A DNA stretch of 64,000 nucleotides from Agriotes lineatus (GCA_940337035.1 CALNHX010002823.1:1-64000); one strand, 5' to 3'. Counted from the stretch's first letter, positions 45,591 through 57,450 are shown. Translations and numbers: made by a program. Notes: generated by a model from the letters alone, not told the origin.

Positions 45591-47624
45591 GTAATGAAAA
45601 TAACTATATTCTGCGAAATAATTTTATTTTCACCCTGTAAACTACGATTGAGCTGGTTAAGCTTTTCTGTGATGTCGCACAGAAAAGCTAAACGACACCA
45701 CCATCCACCATTTTCAAGTTCACTTTATCGTTTTGTTGTGCTCAGATATAATTCACTGTATTTATTACGGTTTTCATCACGGCGATACTTCGGCAATGGA
45801 GATACGAGCTGCTAAGTTTTCTTGGTGAATGATACAGTGAAATGTTAAAGATTTGTTAAATTGTATTTCTTTTTCAATAAGGAAACAAATCCCATTTCGG
45901 ATCCCGTCATTGAAGGACATCCATCAGTGCATACACAAATCATTTTCTTTATATCAATATCATTGTTCTTCAGAAAAGTACTAATATCGAGATAATCTGT
46001 GCTTTTAGTTTGATTCTTCATAGGAAGAAATTTAAAAAACCTTCATAAATTGAATTCTGTTCCATACAGTATCGTAACGAAAACGGAACATTTTGATGTT
46101 GCTGAAATATCGGTGCTAGAATCAACAGTCAAGCTAAAATATTTACAGTTTACAAATCTATTATGTCATCAGAAATGTGTTTTGCAATATGTTCAATACG
46201 TCTAATGCAGATAGAATCAGAAAGCTGCGTTATTTTATATTTGCGATATTAGATTTTTATGTTAAACTTATCAAATAATACATTGGAAGCGCTGATGAAG
46301 CATTCCTTCACAACATCTGCGTCAGTAAATGGTTTCATATCTTTACCAAGTATGTAACAAATTTCATATGACGCTCTTGTCACCGCTGCATGTTGTGACA
46401 TCGCCACTGACATAACAGTTTGTTGTTATTGCAATGACTTCTTGAAGAAAGTTAACTTTTCACGTCTTATTAAAGACCCGCGAGAAAAAATCTTGGTGAC
46501 CGGCCGATTGTTCCCAAGCTTTTAAAAACTTGCAATACCAGATGTTTACAAAAGTACGTTCCTGATAATGAGTGTTTCGGGCCGCACATAAAAGCTTGGC
46601 GGGCCGCAGGTTGAGTATGCCTGTTCTAGAATATTCCAGATTTGTTGCCTTGGTACAGTGTCAAAAGCTTTCTCTAAGTCCACAAAGCACATGTATAATT
46701 TGTTATTGTAATTAACTGCTTTCTCTATCAGCTGCCTCACGGAAAATATTAGATCTGTTGTACCTCGACCTGGTCTAAAACCGCATTGATTTTCGTCTAA
46801 AGTTACTTCGAGTGCATTTCTTAATCTTGTTTCGAGTATTGTTTCATATATTTTACTAGCAACAGTTAGTATAGAAATCCCTCTGTAATTAGCACATTTG
46901 TTCGGATCGCCTTTCTTGAAGAGGGGCAGTATAGTTGCCAGAGACCAGTCCTTTGGGATACTACTTTCATTCCATGCTGTGTTAATTATTTTAAATAGTA
47001 GTTGTTTTGCTTCGCCGTTCATATATTTAATCAATTCAGCTTTGATGTTATCGTGCCCTGCTGCTTTGCCGTTTTTCAGTTTTCCGATTGCCTTTTCAAA
47101 TTCCTGCTGTGTTAGCTCGTTATCCTTACTTATTTCGCCTACGTGTTCTTGTGTGTCCTGAACAATTATATCTTCATCAGCTTTCATAATGCCGGCGAAG
47201 TATTGCCTCTATCTCTCCATTATCTGTACATCCGCAACCAGCAACCCCCCATCGGCGCCTTCCACACACTTCACCATACCACTATTAGAGTTATTCTTCC
47301 TTAAGTTCTTCAATGTTCTGTACAATAGCTTAGCATTACCTCTACTGTCAGCTTCCATTTTGTGTCCGAAGTCCTCCCACTGTTTTGACTTTGCTTCCTT
47401 AACTTTTGCTTTCACTGTTATCCTCTGTTGTTTATATCTTTCATAATTACTAACTGTTTTATTACCTAAGTATGTCTTCCATAGTTTCTTCTTCCTCTGT
47501 ACCTCTATTCTTATGTCATTATTCCACCATACCGTGCACTTTGCCCCTCTCCTTGTGGTCACACCACAGACTTCTTCTGCTACCCTGCATGTTGTATCTT
47601 TAAATATTTTCCACAATACTTCTA

Positions 47625-48262
47625 ATTATTTCATAAAGTTGTACATTAGCCTTAACTTCTGAACAAGAAATGCCTTTTTCTGTTAACCTCGGAATAAGTT
47701 TTTCATGTGGCCATTTTTCATAGTTCTTAAAATTTATTTCATGACAATAATCACCCGATTTAGTTCCCTACTTGAATATGAGCAGAGCGTATTTCATAAA
47801 TCTATGGTTTTTTTTTCGATACATTGCAGAGTAATCGATTTTTAGATTTGTCAGACCAACTATGAGATTTTGTATGAATATACATATGTTCCATCCATGT
47901 AAATAATTGGCCTATTATCTTTCCTGTAATGCTGCAGTTTTTCTTAATATTTAATCCTAAGACCTCTGGTATGATTTTTTTTGGAGCTTGCGGTTGTTTT
48001 CAGTAACACGCCAACACAACCCATTTTTTTCCTAATTTTTCATAAGGTCTTCTTTCAATTTTTGTAATAGATTTTTTACAGTAACGCGTTGCTGGTTCGT
48101 TTTATGATAATTGTAAATCACTTGCCTTGTATCATAAGAGGTGATGTCGTCTAAATCGGTTACTGGATTCTCTTGCAGACGCTTCTTTTTTGGAGATATA
48201 AATACCTTGGGATTTTTTTTACTTATCTGAATAAATTCCTTTATTTGTTTATGTATCTAGCG
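47625..48262 (-). pseudogene. IS630-like transposase, N-terminal and middle part
   Basis: Right to left: NKQIKEFIQISKKNPKVF, SPKKKRLQENPVTDLDDITS, YDTRQVIYNYHKTNQQRVTV, LLQKLKEDL, a stop, then in shifted frame RPIIYMDGTYVYS (family pattern RPIVYLDETWV, so Glu is now Gly), GDYCHEINFKNYEKW, EKLIPRLTEKGISCS and VQLYEIIR at the LINE junction. The segment that normally holds the second catalytic Asp (DNAPYH) is deleted between EKLIPRL and ISCS. Frames at 48430-48660 lie upstream and are not recognised. Confidence 0.75.
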
Positions 48263-48960
48263 AAATGTTAAATTAAAAAATAACGCATGTCTGTTTAAGG
48301 ACATTAAGTGCCATTTCATTATAAATAAGTTCCTGAAGTTTACATCTAATGAACAATTGACGGTCTATAGCTAGATTAAAAAATGATATAAATCATCTTA
48401 TGGTGCTTGCTCTTTGTGAAATATGAGTTTCTATCATGATCTTCTTATGTTATCTGTCACATCCATGTTCTTTTGCGGGGAGCAATTCTGAAGCTCTTTG
48501 TGCCCTTTCTTCCATCTCTGAATTAGTAGTAGATTTTCTGCTTCTAGCTCAGCTTGTTCTGAAATATTGTTTTGCGCATCTAATTCAGAATATGCAAATA
48601 TGTTGCTTGCAGTTTTGATCGGCGATTGTAAGATTACTGTTATTTTTCTTGCTGTCACTTGGCCTTTTAAAAATAAGTGTTTGAACTAAATCCAAAATGA
48701 TGGACAATCTTCAGTACTGCGACCAGCTTTTTCAGATCTTCTCTTCCTTTCTTTTTACATTCTGCTTGAAAGTTGTCTCGTAAATTCCTTCGGCTTTGGC
48801 AACGTCAACTAAAAAGATATACATTTTAATACATTTTTGAATTGTAAATAATCTTAATAATTTAAGCGCTTACGTTGGACGTGTAGTTATAGAAACAAAT
48901 TTTTTAAGTTTTTCAAAAACTAAACTATTTCAATATAGCTATTTATGTATCAAGTTGCAA
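48262..48960. other. Unassigned; possible upstream part of the transposase
   Basis: A minus-strand frame (48658-48434) rich in Gln/Glu/Asn has no family resemblance I can name. An AG at 48259-48260 precedes the readable transposase and could be an acceptor, but this is speculative. Confidence 0.3.
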
Positions 48961-48965
48961 AATGA

Positions 48966-49053
48966 AAGTGTTTTTCACACTAGACGTGAAGTTTGCCCTA
49001 CGAACGCTACCGAGTAGGGCAACATGTGTGTGAAAAACACTAGTTTTCCATAC
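48966..49053. repeat. Foldback element, 14-bp outer stem
   Basis: AGTGTTTTTCACAC (about 48968-48981) pairs with GTGTGAAAAACACT (about 49038-49051); an inner TTGCCCTAC..GTAGGGCAA forms a second stem. Confidence 0.72.
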
Positions 49054-49439
49054 ACGATTTTCTGTAATTTTGAGTCATATTAGTTTTTATAGTAAATAAA
49101 TTTACTTAAATCTACAAAGTTGTTCTAAATTTTCATATTAGCACTAGTGTCAATATAAGATCTCATATTGCAACTAGTGCGAATATATGCAACATTTTGA
49201 TGTTGAAAACGACAATACAAATCATATTAGGTAAAAATTACAGTAAAATATTTGTCAATGGGTATGTCCTATTGGGCATTGGCTGATTCCTTAAGACCTT
49301 ATCGAAGTGTCAAAAGAATTTTTTTCTCAAATAACATAACATATTGGTATTCCAGGCAAACTCCTAAAATTAATTAGTGCGTTTAACAATAATTTGCTTC
49401 TCCATTACGACACTATAAAGGAGGACCTTTCAAGAATAC

Positions 49440-50278
49440 TAGAGTACCTGTATATAGTAAGAGTAGAGCAAACGCGGCAACAGCATTTCATTGGTTGGAT
49501 CCCTTTTGGATCCCATTAGAATTTAAAAATTTAGTTGGCACTTGTGCTTTCGATTCTTTGAATTAGTGACATTGACATTGTCAGATTTATTGCACTTTCG
49601 AAGTAAGTACATATTTCATTATAATAACCGGTTGTTGCGTGACCGGGTGTAATAACCGTTCAGAAAATGGTATACATCCTGTAAGCATACTCAAAAATCC
49701 AGCAACAAAACAAATTTGGTTAAACAGCATCGACAGAGAATATTATAAATCCAAACGACCAAGAATATGTGAAAATCATTTTGTAAAGAATCAGAGGGAA
49801 TTTGGAGTACGCTTTAGTTTTCATGTTAGGTAGGAAAACTAGTGTGATCTTAATTTTCGTTTTATTTCATTAATCCTTACTTTTAGGAGTTATTACAAGT
49901 AGATGGAAGTAAGCCAGTATAAAATGTTAAGATGAATCACTATTTGGAGTCCTACATTTAAATATTATTCAATCTATGTTCCTCAGGTCTAGATGTGAAC
50001 AAAAAATGAATATAAAGTTGGCATAATACCACTGTATTTACTAGTTAATAAATAAAAGTGCATTACATGGCATTAAGCACATTTAGTTTCAACTTCTTAC
50101 CACGACTAAATACAAAATAATTTATAGTCAACTATAACCTATGACAGTTGTACCTAACTTCACAGGATGAATCCCTTCATTATATTAATGTAGTCGACTG
50201 TGAAATTGTGACTAACTTCGCTTCATGGATCCCTAAATGTCATCGTTTGCCCTACTCTTACTATATACAGGTACTCTA
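49440..50278 (+). mobile_element. P-like element, 839 bp, with THAP-domain exon
   Basis: Inverted ends TAGAGTACCTGTATATAG and TAAGAGTAG..GCAAACG, 35 bp with one mismatch, flanked by AAGAATAC at 49432-49439 and 50279-50286. P elements have ~31-bp inverted ends, 8-bp duplications and a THAP domain near the 5' end, all seen here. The rest of the transposase (GTPase-like and catalytic parts) is absent, so this is a deleted, non-autonomous copy. Confidence 0.82.
49627..49834 (+). pseudogene. THAP domain exon of the P-like element
   Basis: The frame reads TGCCVTGCNNRSENGIHP, then ATKQIWLNSIDREYY, then RPRICENHFVKNQREFG, giving the C2CH pattern C-x4-C .. W .. C-x2-H of THAP zinc fingers, about 190 bases inside the left end. 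No ATG precedes it in frame close by (a GTG is at 49639), so the start is missing or on an upstream exon. A donor-like AG|GTAGGA at about 49830 follows, and TTACTTTTAG at about 49887 could be an acceptor. Confidence 0.78.
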
Positions 50279-50286
50279 AAGAATAC

Positions 50287-50665
50287 CAGAGCCAGTAGAT
50301 ATAGAGAGTACCGCCATTCTTTGATCCGTGAAAATGCCGCTATCGCCGCCATTTTTGTTCCCACCAGCAATGACTGAATGAGGTATGTCTAAAATTTTAC
50401 TTGAAATTGGCAAGAGTGTAAGTCTATGTCAAATTCGAGGTTAGCAGGTTATATTTTGCGCCAGTTTGTGTCAAAACTGACGCAAAAACTAACCTGCTAA
50501 CCTCGAATTTGACATAGACTTACAGTCTTGCCAATTTTAAGTAAAGTTTTAGATTGCCAACAAACGTCACGTTGACGGAATTGTGTTACAAACCTCAAAG
50601 TGACGCATATGTCAGAGGAATAAACATGGCGGACGTGGCGGTACTCTCTATATCTACTGGCTCTG
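50287..50665. mobile_element. Second P-like or hAT-like MITE, 379 bp
   Basis: Inverted ends CAGAGCCAGTAGATATAGAG plus AGTACCGCCA, with the 8-bp duplication AAGAATAC at 50279-50286 and 50666-50673. The left duplication is shared with the neighbour's right duplication. The inner part is a palindrome (50389-50554) around the core also found at 2275 and 13096. The ends resemble those of the neighbouring element (AGAG.CC..GTA.ATAG), so a P-type origin is favoured over hAT. Confidence 0.85.
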
Positions 50666-50869
50666 AAGAATACAAGAACGGTGTGACATCTGGTTGTTAC
50701 CTATCAACACCTCCAAGAGTAGTGTTCTACATATGGAATATAACAACCCTAAATATTCTTATAAAGTTATTGGTGAAAACCTAGTAGAAGGGAACCAACA
50801 AAGTGACACCTGTCACAATTGCAAGTGACTTATCTTGGTCTCCTCAAGTTTTTAAGTGTGGTTAAAAAG

Positions 50870-51040
50870 GCAAATGAGATGTTATAATTCATATCCAAAG
50901 CTTTTCACTCAATCTCTGTTCCCATACTACTCAAACTTTACACTATGTATGTTTGTCCACATCTTGCATTTGGAATATTAGTGTGGCCCCCGTGGCTACT
51001 AAAAGATATCCAACTTCTTGAATCAGTTCAACGCAGTTGG
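50870..51040 (+). pseudogene. CR1/L2-like LINE fragment
   Basis: Reads VVKKANEML, ISVPILLKLYTMYVCPHLAFG and LLKDIQLLESVQRS, parallel to IVKKANSMLFLIKRAFQ and KDISHLEAVQRRA of the LINE at 39.7 kb. It ends abruptly where a different LINE begins. Confidence 0.72.
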
Positions 51041-51044
51041 AATG

Positions 51045-52840
51045 AGAGAAGCCCTGTTTAATATACAATTACGATTTCAGAGATGCAGAGATGTTAATTG
51101 CAACATTTTTGCCTGTCTAATAGACTACTAGAAGGCATTCGACCGGGTGAAACACAACAAACTGATTGAAATACTCAGTAGTTATATCCCTAGTGCATTC
51201 TGTATATTCGAGTATTTCTCAAGAACGCGATTGCACGCGGGGAATATTGCAAGACTATTCCTCGAAGAAATGTCATCCTTTGTATACCACACTATTCATT
51301 TTTAAACAGTTTTCAGTTTTCTTTCTGAAATTTCTTTTGTACCCAGCTGGTTTGCTTTTCTTCCGGCAAATACTCGATATTGCACTTGTGCAAATACCCG
51401 AGTATTGCACTAGTGCAAAATATTCGCTGTATTTTACTCTTGAGTCGACGAGTTAAATTTATGGGGCCGTTCCTATTAAAGATAACGTTCTGCTGAGTAT
51501 TATGAGATTTGCCAAAGCTGTGTTGGTATTAATTTATAAGGGCCTAAATTTTTGCTTCGAGACGCGGTTGATCATGCCTAATAAGGGATAAACAGAAAGC
51601 GAAATAAGATTTTCCAATATCGTAACAGATTTATATTTAATTTTTAATAACGGAGCAGTCCGGACAAGAAGTGGATTTCGATGTTTAAAATTTTAAGTGT
51701 GCGTCCTTAGAACCGCGGAAGGCTGAACGTAGATAAATTATGGATTCTAAAATATACCGGTATGATGTGCAAGCGAAAAGGGAAGGGTGCCTACTAGAGA
51801 ATTTTAGAAACTAAAAATAGATTCAATAGATACTTTGTATTCGCATATTTATAATTTCTTTATGATTAGTATTGATATAGCTATTCTCAATGGTTTAAAC
51901 TCCTTAGAAATCAAATAAAAATCATTTATACAATTATTATAATTAACGATTAACTGAGTTCCTCTGCTATCTGCAAGTTACGATGCCGATGCAGATGACA
52001 GTGAACCGCCAACCGGCAAACCGGCTGACTTAATCGAAACGAATGGAGAGCCAAAATTGATTCGAATGCAAATAATTCGGTTATGAAAATTGTCCGGTTA
52101 TGCCCATCACTAGTTTATATCACTAGTTTATATTATCTGAGGGGAATAGTAAAAAATATAGGAATAAGACATAGAGATCTAAATATTATCATAAACCTAT
52201 ATTGGAATCAGACCGCAGTGCTCAGAATAGACGGGAGTCATACAGACGAGGTTAAAATATTACGATGAGTAAGATAAGGATGCATATTGTCCCCCATCCT
52301 GTTTAACGTATACTCTGAACACATATTCAGAGAGGCCCTTGACAATATCAACGAAGAAATCACAATAAATGGGGTTAAACTTAATAACATACGATATGCA
52401 GACGATACAATCATGTTTGCGGACTCACTGAAAGGACTACAGAAATTGATGGATAGAATAGCTCAAATCAGTTCCGAATTCGGGCTGGAAATAAACACCA
52501 ACAAAACCAAATTCATAGTCATCAGTAAAGAAGACATACGTGGGGTCAACCTATACATCAATCAAAACAGAATTGAACGAGTATCCCAATACACTTACCT
52601 AGGGATAATTATCAACGAGAGATGGGACAACTCACAGGAAACCAAATGCCAGATTGAGAAAGCACGCTGTTTTCAACAAAATGAGCATGGTATTTAAAAC
52701 CCACGACCTCACACTCCAAACAAAGCTCAGACTCCTAAGATGTTATGTCTTCTCTGTTCTTCTCAGAGACAATTCTCTCTGGTTCTTCTGTACGGCGTAT
52801 AAACCTGGACTCTTTAACTCTTGTGGTTGGCGAATCTAAG
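51045..52840 (+). pseudogene. APE-type LINE reverse transcriptase, split by a hAT-type element
   Basis: 51050-51180 reads MREALFNIQLRFQRCRDVNC, FACLIDY-stop-KAFDRVKHNKLIEIL. After the insertion, 52115 on: HRDLNIIINLYWNQTAVLR, VRQGCILSPILFNVYSEH, catalytic NIRYADDTIMFADSL, GLEINTNKTKFIVISK, YTYLGIIINERWDN, then a frameshift and LTLQTKLRLLRCYVFSVLL before decay near 52840. It belongs with the ORF2 tail at 24.5 kb. Confidence 0.88.
51190..52113. mobile_element. hAT-type element, second copy, inverted
   Basis: 51465-52113 is the inverse of 32459-33180, ending TGTCCGGTTATGCCCATCACTA. The left 270 bp differ from the other copy but start TAGTGCATTC near 51191. Flanks contain GTTATATC / GTTTATATC, an imperfect duplication. 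It interrupts a LINE. Frame 51166-51456 is a shadow. Confidence 0.7.
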
Positions 52841-53084
52841 ACAGTGGTTCCATAAATCATCAGCCGAACTCTTCAGGATAGCTACCAACAAAATAGGAAT
52901 AGCCATGATGATTGCCAACATTCGGAATGAATAGGCACCTAAAGAAGAAGAAAGAGACTTCTTTATGAAGATCATCTTAAATCTAACAACCCTTGAAATC
53001 GGCATAAAGGTGATCTCATTTTAACTTACAGTATCATGGTGGGTGATTTGTCGCATATTCTACTACGCTTTTATGATTTGAACA

Positions 53085-53330
53085 TAGATGCCTGTCTTCG
53101 AGGCCACGTATATAATTTTAATCGGTGTATTAGAGAATTCTTCCTAACAAATCGAGTGTTTGCGCAGTGAAATTCCTTGAACAATTCAGTTGTGTCGGCT
53201 ACATCACTTAATAATTTTAAAAACTGTTTGGACAGTGCTGCACATGTAGTAAATAATTATCCATTCACAAAACTTGTGAACTGTCAATGTCAATTTTTTA
53301 AAATATTTGCTGAGTGTACCTGAAAATAAC
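53085..53330 (+). pseudogene. CR1/L2-like LINE C-terminus
   Basis: Reads HVYNFNRCIREFFLTNRVFA, then NSLNNSVVSATSLNNFKNCL, the family ending (WN.LP..VV.A.S.N.FK..LD). Followed by unassigned sequence to about 53845, in which only short frames occur. Confidence 0.7.
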
Positions 53331-53849
53331 AGCTTTTTTAGGAATGTACTTCGAATCTAGTGATTTCTAGTAATATTTAAATTTAAGTTATGTTACACGT
53401 GTCAAAAGTTATTCCTTGTAATAATTACTACAGCCTTTTTTCCTCTTTCGTTTCTATTCCATTGAAATTGAAGTGTATGCACAAAAATTAAAGAATTTTG
53501 CAGATTATTTGTTTACAAGCAAGTGTGACAAGTCAAGTTTTTAAGTTTAAAAAATTTCAGTGATGCCAAAATAAGCAAGGCGAAGTTCCAAAACACAATT
53601 TAAACAAGGTACCAACTTGACAGCATTTTGACAGTTCACGTGTTTTGTAAATGGATAGTATGTAAATGTGTTGTTTTATCTGTATTACAGGTCACAGCAC
53701 GGCCTTCTGGATCAGCGTGCCTGCCGGCTCTCAACGGCCTGTTCATTTGCAAGCTTTTCGAGTGTTCCGCATGGCGCTAGTTACCCAGGGATTTGGAAGC
53801 ATTTAAACTGCAGATGGCTGAGCTGGCGCGGCACATTCAACAAAAATAC

Positions 53850-54195
53850 TTCACTTATAATACTATGAGTAGTCGAAATTATGTTGACTATTTTTGCGGT
53901 AGTATCGCAAATGTCCATTGCGCTTTGATGCGATTAGGACGAATGCGATAGCACAAGTCCTAATTCCAAGCGCAATGGACATGAGTAGTGATACCACCGC
54001 AAAAATAATCTACTTAACTTTGACTAAGAATGGCATTCGAGGGACTGTTCAATGAACCAAACTACTTTTTCAAATTAGTTTTCAGTAAATTTAGCAACAA
54101 ACTATGCAATTTCTATAGTAACGGAACACTAATATTGACTTTTTCTAATAAAAATCCCATTTGTTTAAAATAGTCACTTGAATACCTTCTATTAG
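53850..54195. repeat. Foldback element, type A, copy 3
   Basis: CACTTATAATACTATGAGTA, the hairpin with GTCCATTGCGCTTTG / CCAAGCGCAATGGAC and the downstream AACTACTTTTTCAAATTAG block match 20969-21330. It is cut near 54195 by the LINE. Confidence 0.75.
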
Positions 54196-54209
54196 AAAGA
54201 TATATATTG

Positions 54210-57200
54210 CAGTAGAACTGAAAGTTACAGCCAATGTAAACGATGTGTGGAGATAATAGATGATATGTGGGGAATAAAAGTGGACAATTGGGACGAGAAA
54301 CGTGAGATTTTTAGAGCGGCAGGCATCTTAAAGGGAAAAGGAATATTTTTAAACGATGACTTAACATATGAGGAAAGAAAAATACAGTGGCAGATACGGG
54401 AAAAAAAGCGAGAAGAGAAAAAAGGCAATACAGTGAAAATAGGGTACAAAAAAATGTGGATCAATAATAAACTCTTTAATTGGAACCCCGAAGAAGGCAA
54501 GTTGGAAGAGGCTGCAATATCAAAAAACTAAGTCAAAAGCAGAAGGACGGACCACAGAAGAAGACACAAGCAATGAATATGGCAAACAAACGGGCTACAA
54601 GTAGTGAATTAAGTTTAGGAACATGGAATGTGTTAGGGACCTTTTATGAAGGAGCTTTAAAAGATCTGGAAAACGAAGCACAAAGATATAAGCTAGACAT
54701 ACTAGCAATACAGGAGACGAAGCAAAAGGAAAATTTTGAAATGGAACTGGAACATTATATATTCTTAAATAGCGGAAGTAAAGCAGCGGCAAGGATCTTC
54801 GGAACGGGGTTTCTTGTAGCGAAAAAATAAAAAATATCATAAAGAATTTCACACCAATGACAGAGAGAATGTGCCATCTTAAAATACAACAATATAAATA
54901 TTATTAATATACAGGCTCCAACTGAAGAGAAGGATGAGGAGGAAAAAAATGAGTTTTACGAGGAGTTAGAAAACTTCTATGATTTGCTGCCGGAAAACGA
55001 GGTTAAAATAATAATAGGCTACTGTAATGCTAAAATAGGTAAAGAAGAGATATACTACCCAACAATAGGAAAATTTAGTAAACATGAAGAGTCAAATGAA
55101 AATGGACGGAAATTAATAGGGTTTGCAGCGGGGAAGAATTGCCGAATTATGGGCACGTATTTTCAGCAAAAAGAAATTCACAAGGGCACATGGAAGACTC
55201 CAGATGGAAGATTGGCAAACCAAATTGATCACATGCTGATACAAGAAAGATATGCAAGGTGGGTTAGCAATATAAGAACATATAGGGGAGCCGATATGGG
55301 GTCAGACCATTTTTTGGTGAAAGCAAAAATAAAATACGAAACAGTAATCATTGCAAAGAGACAAAGAAAACCCACCAAAAAGCTACAATTTCGAAAAATT
55401 AATGGAGACTGATACAAGGACTACATATCAGCGAAGATTAAAGAAAAATATGATAAAATAGTGGATGAAGGGACTGTTGAAGAAAAGTGGAGAAATTTTG
55501 AAAAATAATAGTAACAGTAGCAGAAGAAGTAGTGGGTAGAGAGAGGAAAAATAAGGCAGAAAGTTGGTTCAATAGCGAATGTAGAAAAGAGCGGGATAAA
55601 AGACAAAAAGCAAGAGAGAGGATGATCCAAACAGAACTCCCAGAGGATGTAGAAAAATACCGAGAACAAAGAAGAGTAACAAAGAGCATATACAGAAGAA
55701 TCAAAAGGGCTCACTGTGAAAAAAGGCTCCGCAATATGGAGGAATGTTACAAGAGAAAAGAAATTAAGAACTTTTAACAAGAGTGCAAGAAAATACGTAA
55801 AGGGCCACAACACAATATCCTATTATGCAAAGATAGAGACGGGAATTTACTAGCAGGAGAAAATGAAATGATAAATAGATGGAAAGAATATTTTAAAGAA
55901 ATCTTAAATGAAGAAACGGAAGCAGAAAACGAAAATGGAGTACTAGAGTTAGAGCTGATCTCTGCAGAGATAGAGGAGGAACCAACAAGAGAAATAGTAG
56001 AGGAAGCAATAGCAAATATGAAGAATAGGAAGAGCCCTGGCAAGAATGGAATCTCAGCAGAGCTCATAAAGTATGGAGGCGAAGAGATAAGCAACAGGAT
56101 ATTTGAAATAATCAAGAAAGTATGGCAAGACGGCAGAATACCTGAAAGATGGAATGAGGCAGTTTTGATCCCTGTGTATAAAAAAGGAGAGAAAACCCGG
56201 TGTGAGAACTACAGAGGAATTGCGCTCTTGGACACGGTGTACAAAATATTAGCCTCAATTGTCAAAAACAGACTGCAGGTAATGGCAGAGAAAGTGATTG
56301 GTGAATATCAATGCGGTTTTCATAAAAATCGTTCAGTAATGGATCAGGTGTTTGTTTTAAAAGAAATACAGACCACATGCTACGAGCATAATATAGAGGT
56401 TCATGCTATCTTCATCGAGTTTAAAAGAGCGTACGATTCAATAAAAAGACAACAAGCATTGAAGGATTTTGAGATACCAGACAAATTAATTCAGCTAGTG
56501 ATGGTAACATTAAACGACACATCAAATACAGTCCAAGTCAACGAGGGGATGTCGGACCCCTTTAAAGTCAGCAACGGACTGAGACAAGGTGATCCCTTGT
56601 CCACAACTCTGTTTAATTTAATGCTGGAAAAGATAATCAGAGAAAGCGAAATTAATACCACGGGTCTGTTAACGAACAAAAGTCACCAGTGCCTGGCATA
56701 CGCCGATGACATTACGCTTCTAGCGAGAACATCAAACGAGCTGCAAAGAATAACGCGGAACCTCGATAGGGCAGCGAGAAAGGCAGGGCTGATTATAAAC
56801 GAAGAAAAAACTAAATATATGGTGATGGGTGGAAAAGCTGGAATAAAGCACGGAGGAGAACACATAGAAATTAAACTAGAAAACAACAGGGTAACGAAAA
56901 TAGACAAAGTGCAGGCTTTTGTATACTTGGGTGTTAAAAATAACGGAAGATGGTAGCAATAGCAAAGAAATAGCAGCAAGATTGGTGAAAGGGGATAAGT
57001 GCGCGGGTGCATTAAGCAAGATAATGAAGTCAAAAAGTGTATCAAGGAACGCGAAATTACGACTCTATAAAACAGTGTTAAGACCTACAGTGACCTACAG
57101 ATGTGAAACTTGGGTGATGAACAAAGTAGAAAAAGAGAAGCTTGAAATATGGGAGAGAAAGGTGCTGAGGAGAATATTTGGAGGTAGAAAAACAGAAGAC

Positions 57201-57450
57201 GGATGGGAAAGAAGAAATAACGAAGAGCTGGGACAGCTGTATGGAGAGGCAATAATCACTCAATATGTACGAGCACAGAGGATGAGATGGTACTAAAAGC
57301 CAACCCGCAAGGCATAAGAAGGAAAGGACGACCGAGAAACAGATGGATGGAGGGAGTAAAATCAGATCTAAGAGATAAAGGCATAGTAGAGTGGAGAAAA
57401 CTAGCAAGGGATCGGAAAGAGTGGAGGAAAATTGTCCAGCAATAGGCCTG
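54210..57450 (+). pseudogene. Nearly full-length APE-type LINE
   Basis: Order: ORF1 C-terminal part, rich in Lys/Glu (54247-54531); endonuclease from 54580 (LSLGTWNVLG, LDILAIQETKQ, then 54910-55412 with INIQAPTEEKDEEE, ANQIDHMLIQERYARW, GSDHFLVKAKIK); linker 55532-55777; reverse transcriptase 55868-56956 with KSPGKNGISAELIKYGG, YKKGEKTRCENYRGIALLD, CGFHKNRSVMDQVFV, LRQGDPLSTTLFNLML and catalytic CLAYADDITLLAR; C-terminal region 56935-57296 and KGRPRNRWMEGV to about 57443. Frame breaks lie near 54830, 55410, 55778, 56956 and 57296. The 3' end has a TA-repeat tail (57468-57493). The best preserved complete LINE here. Confidence 0.9.

Larger units (their letters stand above)
44060..46623 (-). 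mobile_element. hAT transposon with degenerate transposase (GTF2IRD2/ZBED-like)
   Basis: Ends CAGCCATACTCAACC and inverse CAGGCATACTCAACC, with an 8-bp duplication TTCTAGAA at 44052-44059 and 46624-46631. Removing it joins the LINE frame (NILEQ RGVENK). Inside, the minus strand shows broken transposase: EGFLNFF, CTDG.PSMTGSEMGF (about 45930-45880), CDITEKLNQL and the dimerisation region LTLFVSTYLCEPSYSKMKY, RHTDSHLDDLLRVGCSNY (44798-44610). This is the hATC signature (family wording STYLCE..FS.M). Many stops; inactive. Confidence 0.9.
42993..47615 (-). pseudogene. LINE (5'-truncated) inserted in a transposase, itself split by a hAT element
   Basis: Right to left: linker 47616-47209 (RVAEEVCGVTTRRGAKC, WWNNDIRIEVQRKKKLW); reverse transcriptase 47187-46624 (LKNGKAAGHDNIKAELIKY, LPLFKKGDPNKCANYRGI, CGFRPGRGTTDLIFSVRQL, CFVDLEKAFDTVPRQQIW); then, beyond the hAT, 44051-43026 (VRQGGVLSPLLFI, catalytic LLYADDLVIVAN, YVPVLTYGCETWALSD, RKRGRPSRTWNNAVGKV). 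Tail after the stop: CTACACCGTAAGGTAGATG and a TAAG microsatellite. Target duplication TAGAAGTAT at 47616-47624 and 42984-42992. Own length about 2.05 kb. Only a few breaks, so fairly young. Confidence 0.92.
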
